From Rhodobacterales bacterium HKCCE2091 (GTDB taxonomy: Bacteria; Pseudomonadota; Alphaproteobacteria; Rhodobacterales; Rhodobacteraceae), in the NCBI GenBank assembly GCA_015689685.1, contig WVSL01000011.1:51650-115649 (forward strand): 64,000 nucleotides of DNA, read 5' to 3'. Of the stretch, positions 8,942 to 19,740 are shown in pieces (the first letter of the stretch is position 1; every line of letters starts with the position of its first letter). A program made the translations under genes and the position numbers. The notes beneath the pieces are model-generated. The model did not search any database, was not told where the DNA came from, and worked only from the letters and a program-made list of their open reading frames with translations.

Positions 8942-10378
8942 TCAGGCGGTGCGGACGGGCGTTCTCATGGTGACCAATTCTTCCGCCATCGTGGGGTGGA
9001 CCGCAACCGTGCGGTCGAAATCTTCCTTGGTCGCACCCATTTTTACGGCGATTCCCGCCAGCTGGATCAGTTCCCCGGCCTCCGGTGCGACGATATGACA
9101 GCCGAGCACCTTGCGGCTCTCCTTCGACACGACGAGCTTCATCAGCACCCGGTCGGAGCGGCCGGCGAAAGCCTCGCGCATGGGCCGGAACGACGCGGTG
9201 TAGACCTCGATCGGCTCCTGCTCGCGCGCGTCCTCCTCGGTCAGGCCCACGGTGCCGAGTTCCGGCTGCGTGAACACCGCCGACGGGATCAGATCGTGAT
9301 CGACCGGCGTCGGCCTGCCGCCGAACACGGTCTCGGCGAAGGCCATGCCCTCGCGGATCGCGACCGGCGTCAGCTGCACTCGCCCGGTGACGTCGCCGAT
9401 GGCGTAGACCGAGGGCACCCCGGTCTGGCTGTATTCATCGACCTCGATCTCGCCGCGGCGGCCGAGCGCGACGCCCAGGTCCTCCAGCCCGAGCCCCGCG
9501 GTGTTCGGCGCGCGGCCGGTGGCGAAGAGGACCGCATCGAAGGTCTGTTCGCGCCCGTTCGTGGCCTTGACCCAGACCGGCCCGTCATGGGGGCCGTCCG
9601 CGGTGTCCGCGGCCTCGGTCGGGCCCATGTCCGGCCCGCCCGAGATCGCGTGGCCGCCCCGTTCGCCCGGCGGGCACATCTCGACGATGTTGGTGCCGCA
9701 ATGCAGGTCGATCCCCTGCCCGCGCATCATGTCCGCGACCAGCCCGCGCGCCTCGCCGTCGAAGCCGCGCAGGATCTGCGCGCCGCGGTAGTACTGCGTG
9801 ACCTGCACCCCGAGCCCGTTGAGGATGCAGGCGAATTCGCAGGCGATGTAGCCGCCGCCGACGATCAGGATCGACTTCGGCAGCGTCTCCAGGAGGAAGA
9901 TGTCGTCCGACACCATCCCCAGGTGCGCGTTCGGCACGTCGGGCCGCACCGGGCGGCCGCCGGTCGCGACGAGGATGTGCTTCGCCGTCTTCGTGGTGCC
10001 GTCGGCGAGTTCAACGGTATGCGCGTCGGCAAGCTTCGCGCGCTGGTCGAAGATCTCAACGCCCGAGCCGTCGAGCAGCCCGCGGTAGACCCCTTCGAGC
10101 CGGTCGAGTTCGGTCCGGAGCTTGCCCGAGAACGCCGACCAGTCGAACGCGGTCTCGCCCAGTTCCCAGCCGTAGGCGCGGGCGTCGACGAAGCCCTCGC
10201 GGAAGCCGGAGGCATAGACCATCAGCTTCTTCGGAACGCAGCCCCGGATGACGCAGGTACCGCCCATGCGGCTTTCCTCGGCCAGCGCGACCTTCGCGCC
10301 CATTCCCGCGGACACCCGCGCCGCGCGAACGCCGCCCGATCCGCCGCCGATCACGAATAGGTTGTAGTCGAAGCTCAT
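8942..10378 (-). CDS. gor: glutathione-disulfide reductase
   Basis: A 478-residue flavoprotein that reduces glutathione disulfide with NADPH. The N-terminal FAD dinucleotide fold is FVIGGGSGGVRAAR, the redox-active disulfide is C42/C47 in GGTCVIRGCVPKK, the NADPH fold is ILIVGGGYIACEFA, a second FAD contact is VYAIGDV, and the C-terminal catalytic His lies in VAVHPTMAEELVTM. An insertion around SGGPDMGPTEAADTADGPHD makes it slightly longer than the usual ~450 residues. It lies four bases after rpiA, so the two form an operon; RpiA belongs to the pentose phosphate pathway, which supplies NADPH for this enzyme. Confidence 0.95.
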   Translation of the reverse strand: MSFDYNLFVIGGGSGGVRAARVSAGMGAKVALAEESRMGGTCVIRGCVPKKLMVYASGFREGFVDARAYGWELGETAFDWSAFSGKLRTELDRLEGVYRGLLDGSGVEIFDQRAKLADAHTVELADGTTKTAKHILVATGGRPVRPDVPNAHLGMVSDDIFLLETLPKSILIVGGGYIACEFACILNGLGVQVTQYYRGAQILRGFDGEARGLVADMMRGQGIDLHCGTNIVEMCPPGERGGHAISGGPDMGPTEAADTADGPHDGPVWVKATNGREQTFDAVLFATGRAPNTAGLGLEDLGVALGRRGEIEVDEYSQTGVPSVYAIGDVTGRVQLTPVAIREGMAFAETVFGGRPTPVDHDLIPSAVFTQPELGTVGLTEEDAREQEPIEVYTASFRPMREAFAGRSDRVLMKLVVSKESRKVLGCHIVAPEAGELIQLAGIAVKMGATKEDFDRTVAVHPTMAEELVTMRTPVRTA

Positions 10379-10382
10379 CGCC

Positions 10383-11174
10383 TCACCTGTCGGATATGTC
10401 CGTGAAGAGGTTGTCGGGCTCGGCGATGCCGACCCGCTCGTGGCTGATCCGTCCGGTCGCCAGGTTCTCGACCGATACGGTCCCGTCCTCGTGGCCGAGG
10501 ATCAGGAGGTCGCACATGTCGAGGAACAGGCCGTTGTCGACCACGCCGGGAATCTGGTTCAGCGCCAGCGCCAGTTGCAGGGGCGCGCCGATGCGGCTGA
10601 GATGAAGGTCGAGGATCAGGTTGCCCTGGTCGGTGCGGAACGGCACGTCGTCGGCCATCCGCAGCACCACTTCGCGGCCGTCCACGTCGAGACCGGACAG
10701 CATTTCCTCCAGCAGGCCCTTCGAGGTCTGCCAGCCGAAGGCCAGCACCTCCACCGGGAGCGGGAAGGCCCCGAGCCGGCCGACGGATTTCGAGCGGTCC
10801 GCGATCACCACCATCTGGTCGGACGCGGTCGCCACGATCTTCTCCATCAGGAGTGCGCCGCCGCCGCCCTTGATGAGGTTCAGCTGCGGATCGACCTCGT
10901 CGGCCCCGTCGATGGTCAGGTCGAGCCAGCGCAGGTCGTCAAGGTCCGAGACGGTGATACCGACCTCGGATGCCAGCTTCGCGGTCTGGGTGGAGGTCGC
11001 GACGGCGGAAATCTTAAGCCCCTCGTCGCGGACGAGACCGCCGAGTAGCCGGACCATGTGCGCGGCCGTCGACCCGGTGCCGAGACCGACCTTCATGCCG
11101 TCCTCGACGAGTTCCACCGCCTTGCGTGCGGCGGCGAACTTGGCGCGATCCTCGGGCGAAAGCGGCTCTGTCAT
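10383..11174 (-). CDS. rpiA: ribose-5-phosphate isomerase A
   Basis: A 263-residue enzyme interconverting ribose 5-phosphate and ribulose 5-phosphate. Family signatures are VGLGTGSTAAHMV (phosphate loop), DGADEVDPQ (catalytic Asp) and the lysine/glycine loop IKGGGGALL. The ATG at 11174 follows a GAGGGG ribosome site; the frame is open 13 codons further upstream, but the family starts at MTEPLSPED. It is a little longer than the roughly 220-residue enterobacterial enzyme because of a C-terminal extension (SVENLATGRISHERVGIAEP). First gene of the rpiA-gor pair. Confidence 0.96.
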   Translation of the reverse strand: MTEPLSPEDRAKFAAARKAVELVEDGMKVGLGTGSTAAHMVRLLGGLVRDEGLKISAVATSTQTAKLASEVGITVSDLDDLRWLDLTIDGADEVDPQLNLIKGGGGALLMEKIVATASDQMVVIADRSKSVGRLGAFPLPVEVLAFGWQTSKGLLEEMLSGLDVDGREVVLRMADDVPFRTDQGNLILDLHLSRIGAPLQLALALNQIPGVVDNGLFLDMCDLLILGHEDGTVSVENLATGRISHERVGIAEPDNLFTDISDR

Positions 11175-11259
11175 GCACCCCTCGATATGTCGTCGGTCCC
11201 CAATGGCGGGCATCCTTAGCCGACCGGGCGCGCTTGGGACAGAGGAAAAGCCGTGTTTG

Positions 11260-11964
11260 TCAGCCTGCCCGCCAGCCGAGCGCGGCGAGGGCCGCGTCGA
11301 TCCCGGATCGCGGCAGGATCACCAGCATTCCGGGCCCGTCGAAGTCGAGACGGACCGGCCCGGTGGCCTCGTTCGACGTTCCGATCTTCACACCCGGCGC
11401 GAAATCAAGGCCGTTTATGGGCCATCTCAGCCCCTCGGACCGGCCGGATACGGGCCGGATCGGAAACAATGACACCCGTGTTCCGGCGGCAAGATCGAGG
11501 CTGACAGCCCCGGGCGCATGGAAAACCACGTACTCGCGGCCGAGGACCAGCACCCGCGGGGCACCGTCCGCGGCGAGCGCATGGTAGACCGCGAGCTCGT
11601 GGTCGATGCGCCGCCCGGTGAAGCCGACGGCGATCGCGCCGGGCGCCGCGACGCTGCGCAGAGCCTTCTCGAAATCGGTGCTGTCCTGCTCCGCGATCCT
11701 GTGGACAAGCTGTGAAGGGATTTGCGCAAGGTCTTCCGGGGTAACGGAATCGAGGTCGCCGATGACGGCGTCCGGCCTGTGGCCAAGTGCCAGTGCCGCG
11801 CCCGCCCCGCCATCCACCGCCACCAGCGTCGGGGCGCGGGCCAGGGCGGTGTCCAGATCGGCGGGTTCCAGCTCACCGCCGCCCAAAAGTGTCACGAATG
11901 TGGCAGCGTGGACAATCGCGGCCGGATTCGACCCATTGTCGCCACCTTCCCGGTCAAACTTCAC
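11260..11964 (-). CDS. thiamine pyrophosphokinase
   Basis: A protein of about 234 residues transferring pyrophosphate from ATP to thiamine. Signatures: VAVDGGAGAALALG and VIGDLDSV (nucleotide/metal site), AEQDSTDFEKAL, FTGRRIDHELA, and the C-terminal beta-barrel motif GTSNEATG. No ATG sits near the expected N-terminus; the best start is GTG at 11964 (VKFDREGGDNG), although its ribosome site is weak and an even shorter N-terminus is possible. No other thiamine gene or TPP riboswitch is visible. It is divergent from the large acidic-protein gene across 104 bp, which contains an inverted repeat (11976-11982 with 11993-11999). Confidence 0.88.
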   Translation of the reverse strand: MKFDREGGDNGSNPAAIVHAATFVTLLGGGELEPADLDTALARAPTLVAVDGGAGAALALGHRPDAVIGDLDSVTPEDLAQIPSQLVHRIAEQDSTDFEKALRSVAAPGAIAVGFTGRRIDHELAVYHALAADGAPRVLVLGREYVVFHAPGAVSLDLAAGTRVSLFPIRPVSGRSEGLRWPINGLDFAPGVKIGTSNEATGPVRLDFDGPGMLVILPRSGIDAALAALGWRAG

Positions 11965-12068
11965 CTTGTGGCCCAATTCCCGTCGCCTTTGTCGGGAATC
12001 AATGTGTGACACGAAACGATGCGATGTTAAATTCCGGCGTCGCCGGGTCCAGGTAAACAGGTGCCCTG

Positions 12069-15000
12069 ATGCAGAACGCAAACAAGATCCTGACCGTTTC
12101 CTACGGCACGTTCTCCTGCACATTGGAAGGGTTCGACGATCCTTTCAACGCGATGAAGGGGATCGCGGAATACTTCCGCGACCTTGCGGCCGAGGACCGG
12201 TATTTTGGCGCCGAACCGCCCACGCCCGACACCGAGATGCTGGAGCGGATCACCGAACAGGCGATCCAGTCCCGCGTCGAGGCGCGCCTTTCCGCCACCG
12301 GCCTGGTGATCCGCCCGCAGATCGAGCGCGCCGCCGCCGAGGCCGCCGAGGACGCGGCGGAGGAGGAAGTGCCGGAGCCCGCTCCAGCCGCGACCGCCGA
12401 GGCCGACGACTCGCAGGATGACGCCGCCGACGACATCGACGTGGACGACACCGCGGAGTTGACCGACGCGCCGTTCGAACCCGAGGCAATCGAGGAAACC
12501 GTCGCCGAAGAACCTTCGTTCGAGCCGGAAGACCAGGTTGCCTTCGACGCCCCCCACGGCGAGGCGCCGCTGGCGCAGGACGAACCCGTCGCATCCGAAC
12601 CCGAAGACGAAGCACGCGCCTTCGACGACGGTTCGACCGCGGAACCGGTTTCCCACGAAGCCCAGCTCGGAGATGACGCACCCGTCGCCTTCGACGCGCC
12701 GTTCGAACCCGCCCCCGTCGAGGATCAGGCGTCCTATGACGCCCCGTTCGCCGACGAGATGATCGAGACCCCCGCGCCCGCGTTCGAGAACGCCGACGAG
12801 ATCGTCGAGGCCGCGCCCGATGCGCCGGCCGAGGACGAGGTCGCAGAGGCCGAGGCCGTGCTCGACGACTGGACCGATGCCGCGGAGACCGCGGAGCAGG
12901 ACCACGAGGCAGATGCGGATGACGGGTTCGACCCGCTCGCTGCCGCGACCGCCGATTACGTCGCCGACGACTTCGCCGATGACGGCAGCGACTTCGAGGA
13001 GGACGTCTTCGAGGACGTCGCGGTCGAGGACGGCGAAAGCGTCGCCGCCAAGCTCGCCCGCATCCGTGCCGCCGTCGCCGGTCCCGCGGGCCCCGCCTCC
13101 GCCTACAGCGAGAACGAGGATTTCGACGCGATCGGTGACGACGACGATCTGATCGACGACCCGATCGCCGCACTGATCGCCGACACCGTTTCCGGCGGCG
13201 ACGACGACGAGGCCGCGCATTCGCTCGCCGGCGTCACGATCCTTCACCCCGAGCGCTCGGTCGTCTCGGTCACCCCGGTTCCGGCCGACACGGTGACGCT
13301 GGATGACGAGGCCGACGAACTTTCGGACGACCTGGACGGCGACGCCGCCGAGGACGCGTGGCTGACCGATGCCGACGACTCCGCCGAGGCCGAGGGATCG
13401 GAAAGCCTGTGGTCCCAGGTCGCGTCGGACCTGTCCCAACCCTTCGACGACGCGGACCTGGCCGAAGAAGCGGCCGCCGACACCACCGAGACCTGGGCCG
13501 AGCCCGAGGTCGTCGCGGACTGGCTGCCCGAGGACGCGCCGGAAGAGCAGGTCGCCGACAACGACGACTGGCAGGACACCGCCGCCCGCGTGGCCGAGGC
13601 CGCCGGCGACTGGACCGATGCCGAAGAGGCCGCGGAGCCGGAAGCCGACCTGTCCGGGCCCGCCGACACCGAAACGCTCGTGGCGGAAGCCGCGGCCGAC
13701 TGGGCCGCAGGTTCCGAAGGCGCCGTGGACGAACCGTGGCAGGAGGAAGCCCCCGAGGCCGACGCCGACGAACTCGCGGAGACCGAGACGCTGGTCGCCG
13801 AAGCCGCCACCGACTGGGCCGCAGGCTCCGAAGGCAGTGTCGACGAACCGTGGCAGGCGGAGACCGCCGAGGCCGACGCCGACGAACTCGCGGAGACCGA
13901 GACGCTGGTGGCAGAAGCCGCAGCCGACTGGGCCGCAGGCTCCGAGGGCAGTGCCGACGAGCCGTGGCAGGCGGAGACCCCCGAGGCCGACACCGACGAA
14001 CTCGCGGAGACCGAAACGCTGGTGGCCGAAGCCGCGGCCGACTGGGCTGCAGGCTCCGAGGGCAGTGTCGACGAAACCTGGCAGGCCGATACGACCGAAA
14101 CCGACGAGCTGCCCGACACCGACGCCCTCGTGGCGGAGGCCGCGGCCGACTGGGCGGCGGGCGACGACGCGGTGACGGTCGAGCCCTGGTCGCTCGAAAC
14201 CGCCGAGCCGGTCGAGATGCCCGACGCCGAAACGCTGGTCGCAGAGGCGATGGCGGGCGAGCTGTCGGACATGGACGGCACCGACGACGCGGAGGGCGAT
14301 GACGATTTCGCGCTCGGCGACGAGATGGCCGCCGATGACTGGGCCGCGGACGACGACACCATGCGCGCCGAGTGGCAGGACGACGGCTCCGACGAGGTTG
14401 AGACCGAGGCCGCCGCGCCGCGCGACCATTGGCACGAGGCCGAGGCCCGGGCCGACGACGAGTCGACCGACGAGGACGACGACGCGTTCGCGGACGAGGC
14501 CGGCGACGGCTGGACCGAGGAGAGTGCCGCCGACCCCGCGATGGACGACATCGAGGCCCTCGACACCGTGGCCGAGACCGAACTGTCCGGCTACGAGGAC
14601 GGGTTCGAGGACGAAGACGAAGAAGACGAAGACGACTCCGGCGAGGCGATCGACTGGAACGCGATCGCCTATGGCGAAGCGCCCGAGGAGGTCGACTGGC
14701 AGGAAGAGACCCCGGCCCCGGCCGCGGCGGTTAGCGCCGAGCTCGACCCCGAGGAAGAGGCCGACCTGCAGGCGGAGCTTTCCCGCATCGCCGAGGACTC
14801 CGACCGCGCCGCGCGCCGCATGGCCCGCGAAAGCCGCCGTTCCGTGCTCGGCACCCCGGGCGAGGGCGATACCGGCGGGGCAGACATGAGCCGTCTCTTC
14901 GCCGCGACCGACAACCGTCTCTCGGACGAGGAAATGTCGCGCCGCCGGGCCAACTTCGAGCACCTCAAGGCCGCCGTGGCCGCCCGCGTCGCCGAGCGCG

Positions 15001-16034
15001 AACTGGGCGAGCCGGACGAGGATGGCGACGACAAGGCCGCGGAATACCGCGAGGACCTCGCCCGCGTCATGCGCCCGCGCCGGGTCCAGGTCGATACCTC
15101 GCGCCGCCGCGGTGGTGACGGCACTCCCGGCCGCCAGTCGCCGCTGGTGCTGGTCTCCGAACAGCGCGTCGACGGCAGCATGACGGCGGCCTCCGCCGAT
15201 GCCGGTTCGATGGCCCCGGTGCGCCCGCGCCGCGTCACCTCCGGCAGCCTGGCGCTGGCCGAAGAGGACGACATCGACACCGGCGAAGAGGCATTCGACG
15301 ACGAGACCCACGCCCCGCTGCGGCTCGAGAACCCCGAGGCGATCCTCGAGGACGAGGACGACGCGGAGGAGGATCTGCAGGACCTTGTTCGTGCCGAACT
15401 GGCCTACGAGGCAGACACCGATCTGGGAGCCGAAGAGGACGCCGAGGCAGAGGACGAAGCCGAAGCCGAAGCCGAGGCCCGTGCAGAAGCGGACGAAGCG
15501 GAAGCGGAGGCAGAGGCCGAAACCGAGGTCGAGCCGGAAGCCGAGGTCGAGGAAAAGCCCGCCGCCCGCGGCGTCGCCGCGACGCTGGTTCAGTTCGCCG
15601 CCCGCGCCGGTTTCCTCCGCCGCTCCGCGCCGAAGACCCGGCAGGCCGGTGACGACCACGCGGAAACCGAGGCAGAGGCCGACTACGACGTCGAGGCCGA
15701 GATTGCGGCCACCGCCGCCGCGGTCGCCCCGGTCGAGACAGCCGTGCCGGGCGACCCCCGCGCGGAGGCCTTCCGCGCCCATGCCGGGCCGGCCGACGCC
15801 TCGCGTCCGCAGGACTACCTGGAACAGGCCGCAGCCTGGATCGCCGAGAACGGGGAAGAGCCCGTGGTCGGCCGGCCGACGCTCCTGCACCTCGTCATCA
15901 CCGCCTCGGGCGGAGAGATCACCCGAGAGGCCGCGCTGCGCGCCTTCGGGATCCTCCTGCGCGAGGGCAAGCTAGAGAAGGTCGGCCGCGGCCAGTTCCG
16001 CATCGGCCATCGCTCCCGTCTCCACCGCGGCTGA
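12069..16034 (+). CDS. giant acidic repeat protein of unknown function
   Basis: A 1,321-residue protein dominated by Asp, Glu and Ala. I recognise no catalytic domain. Residues 1-85 look folded and non-repetitive ([35 protein letters not shown]). The long middle is apparently disordered and acidic, with five tandem 36-38-residue repeats at about residues 534-719. Residues around 915-1070 turn basic and helical ([30 protein letters not shown]). An EA-rich run follows near 1120-1165. The C-terminal ~75 residues ([14 protein letters not shown] to [11 protein letters not shown]) look like a small helical, winged-helix-like module. No signal peptide or membrane helix, so it is probably cytosolic. 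A terminator follows. Confidence 0.8.
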   Translation: MQNANKILTVSYGTFSCTLEGFDDPFNAMKGIAEYFRDLAAEDRYFGAEPPTPDTEMLERITEQAIQSRVEARLSATGLVIRPQIERAAAEAAEDAAEEEVPEPAPAATAEADDSQDDAADDIDVDDTAELTDAPFEPEAIEETVAEEPSFEPEDQVAFDAPHGEAPLAQDEPVASEPEDEARAFDDGSTAEPVSHEAQLGDDAPVAFDAPFEPAPVEDQASYDAPFADEMIETPAPAFENADEIVEAAPDAPAEDEVAEAEAVLDDWTDAAETAEQDHEADADDGFDPLAAATADYVADDFADDGSDFEEDVFEDVAVEDGESVAAKLARIRAAVAGPAGPASAYSENEDFDAIGDDDDLIDDPIAALIADTVSGGDDDEAAHSLAGVTILHPERSVVSVTPVPADTVTLDDEADELSDDLDGDAAEDAWLTDADDSAEAEGSESLWSQVASDLSQPFDDADLAEEAAADTTETWAEPEVVADWLPEDAPEEQVADNDDWQDTAARVAEAAGDWTDAEEAAEPEADLSGPADTETLVAEAAADWAAGSEGAVDEPWQEEAPEADADELAETETLVAEAATDWAAGSEGSVDEPWQAETAEADADELAETETLVAEAAADWAAGSEGSADEPWQAETPEADTDELAETETLVAEAAADWAAGSEGSVDETWQADTTETDELPDTDALVAEAAADWAAGDDAVTVEPWSLETAEPVEMPDAETLVAEAMAGELSDMDGTDDAEGDDDFALGDEMAADDWAADDDTMRAEWQDDGSDEVETEAAAPRDHWHEAEARADDESTDEDDDAFADEAGDGWTEESAADPAMDDIEALDTVAETELSGYEDGFEDEDEEDEDDSGEAIDWNAIAYGEAPEEVDWQEETPAPAAAVSAELDPEEEADLQAELSRIAEDSDRAARRMARESRRSVLGTPGEGDTGGADMSRLFAATDNRLSDEEMSRRRANFEHLKAAVAARVAERELGEPDEDGDDKAAEYREDLARVMRPRRVQVDTSRRRGGDGTPGRQSPLVLVSEQRVDGSMTAASADAGSMAPVRPRRVTSGSLALAEEDDIDTGEEAFDDETHAPLRLENPEAILEDEDDAEEDLQDLVRAELAYEADTDLGAEEDAEAEDEAEAEAEARAEADEAEAEAEAETEVEPEAEVEEKPAARGVAATLVQFAARAGFLRRSAPKTRQAGDDHAETEAEADYDVEAEIAATAAAVAPVETAVPGDPRAEAFRAHAGPADASRPQDYLEQAAAWIAENGEEPVVGRPTLLHLVITASGGEITREAALRAFGILLREGKLEKVGRGQFRIGHRSRLHRG
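13668..14225 (+). repeat. in-frame tandem repeat, ~114 bp unit, five copies
   Basis: Copies start at 13668, 13782, 13896, 14010 and 14118; the first three are 114 bp and the last two 108 bp, and a degenerate sixth begins at 14226. Each encodes (T/A)-(E/D)-(T/A)[12 protein letters not shown], then an acidic stretch with (E/D)PW or ETW and DEL(A/P). DNA copies are more alike than chance in 3' positions, pointing to recent duplication. Confidence 0.85.
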
Positions 16035-16056
16035 TCCACCCCACCCGCGATACCGG

Positions 16057-16095
16057 CACCGCGGCACCCGATCGGGCGCCGCGGTGTTGCGTTTT
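16057..16095. terminator. intrinsic terminator between convergent genes
   Basis: A 9-bp stem (CACCGCGGC with GCCGCGGTG) encloses a second 4-bp stem (CCCG/CGGG) and is followed by TTGCGTTTT. It serves the acidic-protein gene on the plus strand and abuts the end of the DUF2842 gene. Confidence 0.75.
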
Positions 16096-16319
16096 CAGGC
16101 CCCGGGATCGTCCGGGTCGGCCTTGCCGACGCCCTTGAACACCGCGCGGAACGGCAGCGCCCAGAGGATGCCGAGCCCGATGTAGACCCCGAGTTCCAGG
16201 AGGATACCGGGGCGCTCGAACAGGCTGAGAACGAACCACGCCGCCGCGATGTAGAGCGGCAGGCCGATGAGCAGGATCAGGAGCGACAGGCGCTTGCGGG
16301 CTTTGTAGGAGAGCGACAT
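16095..16319 (-). CDS. DUF2842 membrane protein
   Basis: A 74-residue inner-membrane protein of the alphaproteobacterial DUF2842 family. It starts MSLSYKARKRL, a positively charged cytosolic tail, followed by two membrane helices (about residues 12-33 and 40-60) and a short tail RAVFKGVGKADPDDPGA typical of the family. The frame is open 42 codons upstream, but that portion is unlike the family. Function unknown. It stands alone: the acidic-protein gene converges from one side, and 243 bp with no recognisable gene separate it from purA on the other. Confidence 0.85.
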   Translation of the reverse strand: MSLSYKARKRLSLLILLIGLPLYIAAAWFVLSLFERPGILLELGVYIGLGILWALPFRAVFKGVGKADPDDPGA

Positions 16320-16562
16320 GGGGCTCGTTATGGGTCCCGTCGCGGTCGGGTCAAGCACCGTGTCGGATTGCGGACCGGGACCATGTGCCTTGCAGGTCGC
16401 GGGACCGAGGCGGTCTTCGCGATGTGCTAGTTCGGCGGGCGGCAAACATGGCCTGCTCCCCGAGCGGAACCTCGGCCCAAGGTGGGGCGAGGCTCCGTCT
16501 TGCCTGCCGGAGACCGGATGAAACGACCGAAGCCCGTCGTGACCGACGACAGCCCGGCTCCA

Positions 16563-17858
<1,296 letters not shown>

Positions 17859-17945
17859 GATCCGCTCCCCGTTCCGGAAATCCGATGGCCCGTATACCCG
17901 CGCCTCGTGGCCGGGGGAACCGGCAATCCCCGCGTCGTCCCCCGG

Positions 17946-17961
17946 TTAACGATTCGTTAAC
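17946..17961. promoter_or_regulatory. CtrA-type box
   Basis: TTAA-N7-TTAAC, an exact match to the alphaproteobacterial CtrA consensus, embedded in a perfect palindrome (GGTTAACG, three bases, CGTTAACC). It lies 88 bp upstream of the purA start and 118 bp upstream of the secG start. Binding is inferred, not shown. Confidence 0.55.
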
Positions 17962-18078
17962 CGATCCTGCGATCAAATCGCGCACCGTGGGGCCGCCACC
18001 GGCCCCGTTCTTTCTTGCGGCTGCGTGTCGCATCCCATATGTAGCGGCCGAAATTGCCGAAGCCCGGGTGAAGCCTGC

Positions 18079-18453
18079 ATGGAAAATGTCATCCTCGTCG
18101 TCCACCTGATCCTCGCCATCTGCCTGATCGGAGTCGTGCTGTTGCAACGGTCCGAAGGCGGCGGGATCGGCCTTGGTGGCGGTGGCGGCGTCATGACCGG
18201 CCGGCAGGCGGCCACCGCGCTCGGCAAGCTGACCTGGGCCTTCGCGATCGCCTTCCTCGCGACCTCGCTGACGCTCACGATCATCGCGGCGCAGAACTCG
18301 GCGACCGAGTCGGTTCTCGACCGTCTCGGCGGAACCGCCCCGGTGGAAACCGAGGGCGAACCGGGCGAGGCGCTGCTGCCGCCGGGTTCGGAACTTCTGC
18401 CGCCGCCGGCATCGGGTGACGCCGCACCGGCGCTCCCGCCGCGCGGCGACTGA
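18079..18453 (+). CDS. secG: preprotein translocase subunit SecG
   Basis: A 124-residue component of the SecYEG channel. Two membrane helices are seen, residues 1-20 (MENVILVVHLILAICLIGVV) and about 52-75, flanking the conserved LLQRSEGGGIGLGGGGG loop. A C-terminal Pro/Glu-rich tail extends past the second helix, as in other alphaproteobacterial SecG. Start MENVIL is chosen from the family; the frame is open 18 codons upstream. It normally sits directly before pyrG in this order; here two minus-strand genes intervene. It converges on the next gene, with six bases between stops inside a small hairpin (CCGGGC-TCA-GCCCGG). Confidence 0.92.
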   Translation: MENVILVVHLILAICLIGVVLLQRSEGGGIGLGGGGGVMTGRQAATALGKLTWAFAIAFLATSLTLTIIAAQNSATESVLDRLGGTAPVETEGEPGEALLPPGSELLPPPASGDAAPALPPRGD

Positions 18454-18459
18454 CCGGGC

Positions 18460-19248
18460 TCAGCCCGGGAACAGGTCGAAGGGCCAGACGACATCCGCGG
18501 TTTCGACGGCCGGGCTTTCCCAGGCGGGATCGAATCCCGGTGACACGTTATGGAATGCCCCGCCGGGATCCGGTGCATAGTCGACCAGCCGCGCGAGTGC
18601 GCGCGGGCTGATCCCGTCCCATAGCGGACCGGTATTCGGTTGGAACACGAAGGCATCGAGCCCCGCGCCGAACTCCGGCGCCGCGGAGACCGCGCCGTTG
18701 TTCGATGACAGGTCCACGTGGCCGGGTTCAACCTGAGCCGGATCGGAACCCGGCACCCGGCCCGTCTGCCCGTCGCCGAAGCGGAGCGGTCCGGCGGTCG
18801 CCGGCCCTGATTCCGCTGCGCCGAGGATCCCGACACGTGGTGCCTGCACAAGGGGCGACAGAAGCGTCACGCCGGGGTCGCTGTCCGCGTGGTCGGTCCA
18901 GCCGGGCCGGAAGCCCGGGAGACGCGACGCCCCTTGGTCCGCCAGCACACCCCAGTCCCCGGGGTCCGCCACGTCGCCGAGTTGTCGGCCGTCATCGAGG
19001 AACAGGCGCTCCATCCCCGCTTTCTTCGCGATCACCCCGCTTCGCCCGGTATCCGCCTCGCCGTCGAACACCGCGAAGGACGTGCCCGCGCCAAGCGCGG
19101 CTTCGACATGACCGGTGAAGGACGCGCCGGGGACGTAGGTGATCTCGGTGTCGAAAGCGGGCGGTGGCGTTTCCGCGGCCGGGAGCGTTATCCCAGGTCT
19201 GGCGTCCAGGTAGAGCGTGGCCGGGGTCGAAATGCTGCCGAAGATCAT
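18460..19248 (-). CDS. hypothetical protein, unrecognised
   Basis: A 262-residue protein I cannot place in any family. The gene is probably real: an AAGGAG ribosome site lies eight bases before the ATG, and it fills the whole gap between secG and the next gene. No signal peptide or membrane helix is present. The sequence is acidic, rich in Gly, Pro and Asp, with few Lys or Cys, and contains phrases such as FDTEITYVPGASFTGHVEAA and LDAFVFQPNTGPLWDG, suggestive of beta-strands. It could be a secreted or surface protein exported by a leaderless route, but that is a guess. Confidence 0.6.
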   Translation of the reverse strand: MIFGSISTPATLYLDARPGITLPAAETPPPAFDTEITYVPGASFTGHVEAALGAGTSFAVFDGEADTGRSGVIAKKAGMERLFLDDGRQLGDVADPGDWGVLADQGASRLPGFRPGWTDHADSDPGVTLLSPLVQAPRVGILGAAESGPATAGPLRFGDGQTGRVPGSDPAQVEPGHVDLSSNNGAVSAAPEFGAGLDAFVFQPNTGPLWDGISPRALARLVDYAPDPGGAFHNVSPGFDPAWESPAVETADVVWPFDLFPG

Positions 19249-19372
19249 GGCGGGACTCCTTCAATGAAACCGGAACGGGAAACCTGGGTCGTCAATGGAA
19301 ACGGTGTGCGTCATCTGGGGCCTGCCCGGCCCGGCACGTCATCACGAAGGATCAGGCCCGGGTGATCGCGGA

Positions 19373-19576
19373 TCAGCGCAGGGAGACGACGCGCGCGGCC
19401 TGCGCGGGGCGCGCGCCGATCAGCGCCATGAGCCCGTCGCCCGCATCCGGACCGAGCCGTTCGGCGAGATCGGAGTAGTCGGGGGAGACCGATCCGCGGC
19501 CGCGCGTCCAGACGGCGAAATCCACCACGTCGCCGTGGCGGTCGAGGGAACGGGGAATCGGTGCCGGATCGCTCAT
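19373..19576 (-). CDS. small hypothetical protein
   Basis: A 67-residue protein starting MSDPAPIPRSLDRHGDVVDF and ending RPAQAARVVSLR, no cysteine and no membrane helix. The start is the only sensible ATG; its ribosome site is weak (CAGG). I do not recognise the family. It is divergent from pyrG across 164 bp and lies 124 bp upstream of the unrecognised 262-residue gene on the same strand. Its aromatic and charged pattern looks like a folded cytosolic protein rather than chance, but it could be spurious. Confidence 0.5.
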   Translation of the reverse strand: MSDPAPIPRSLDRHGDVVDFAVWTRGRGSVSPDYSDLAERLGPDAGDGLMALIGARPAQAARVVSLR

Positions 19577-19740
19577 GTGTGTAACCTGCAGAGGCCTGTT
19601 GTCCACGATATGTCGACAAAGAGGCGATTTCGGTTCACGCCAGCGGTTGCCGGATCGGTCCGAATCCCCTAAACGTGAAATCCCGTAGACGATGAAGTGT
19701 CGCCGGCTCGCGCGACCACAAGATACGGGGCTCCAGGCAG

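Noticed and set aside
13668..14225. Regular repeats considered as a CRISPR array
   Set aside because: The units are contiguous, in frame with the coding sequence and without unique spacers, and no cas genes are present.
12027..15890. A 1,287-codon antisense frame across the acidic-protein gene
   Set aside because: The mirror of GAC/GAG/GCC-rich codons reads as Gly, Val, Leu and Arg without stops. It has no family resemblance, and the plus-strand frame is supported by its conserved-looking ends and terminator.
16320..16562. Possible small gene between DUF2842 and purA
   Set aside because: Only short frames without a ribosome site or family resemblance are present.
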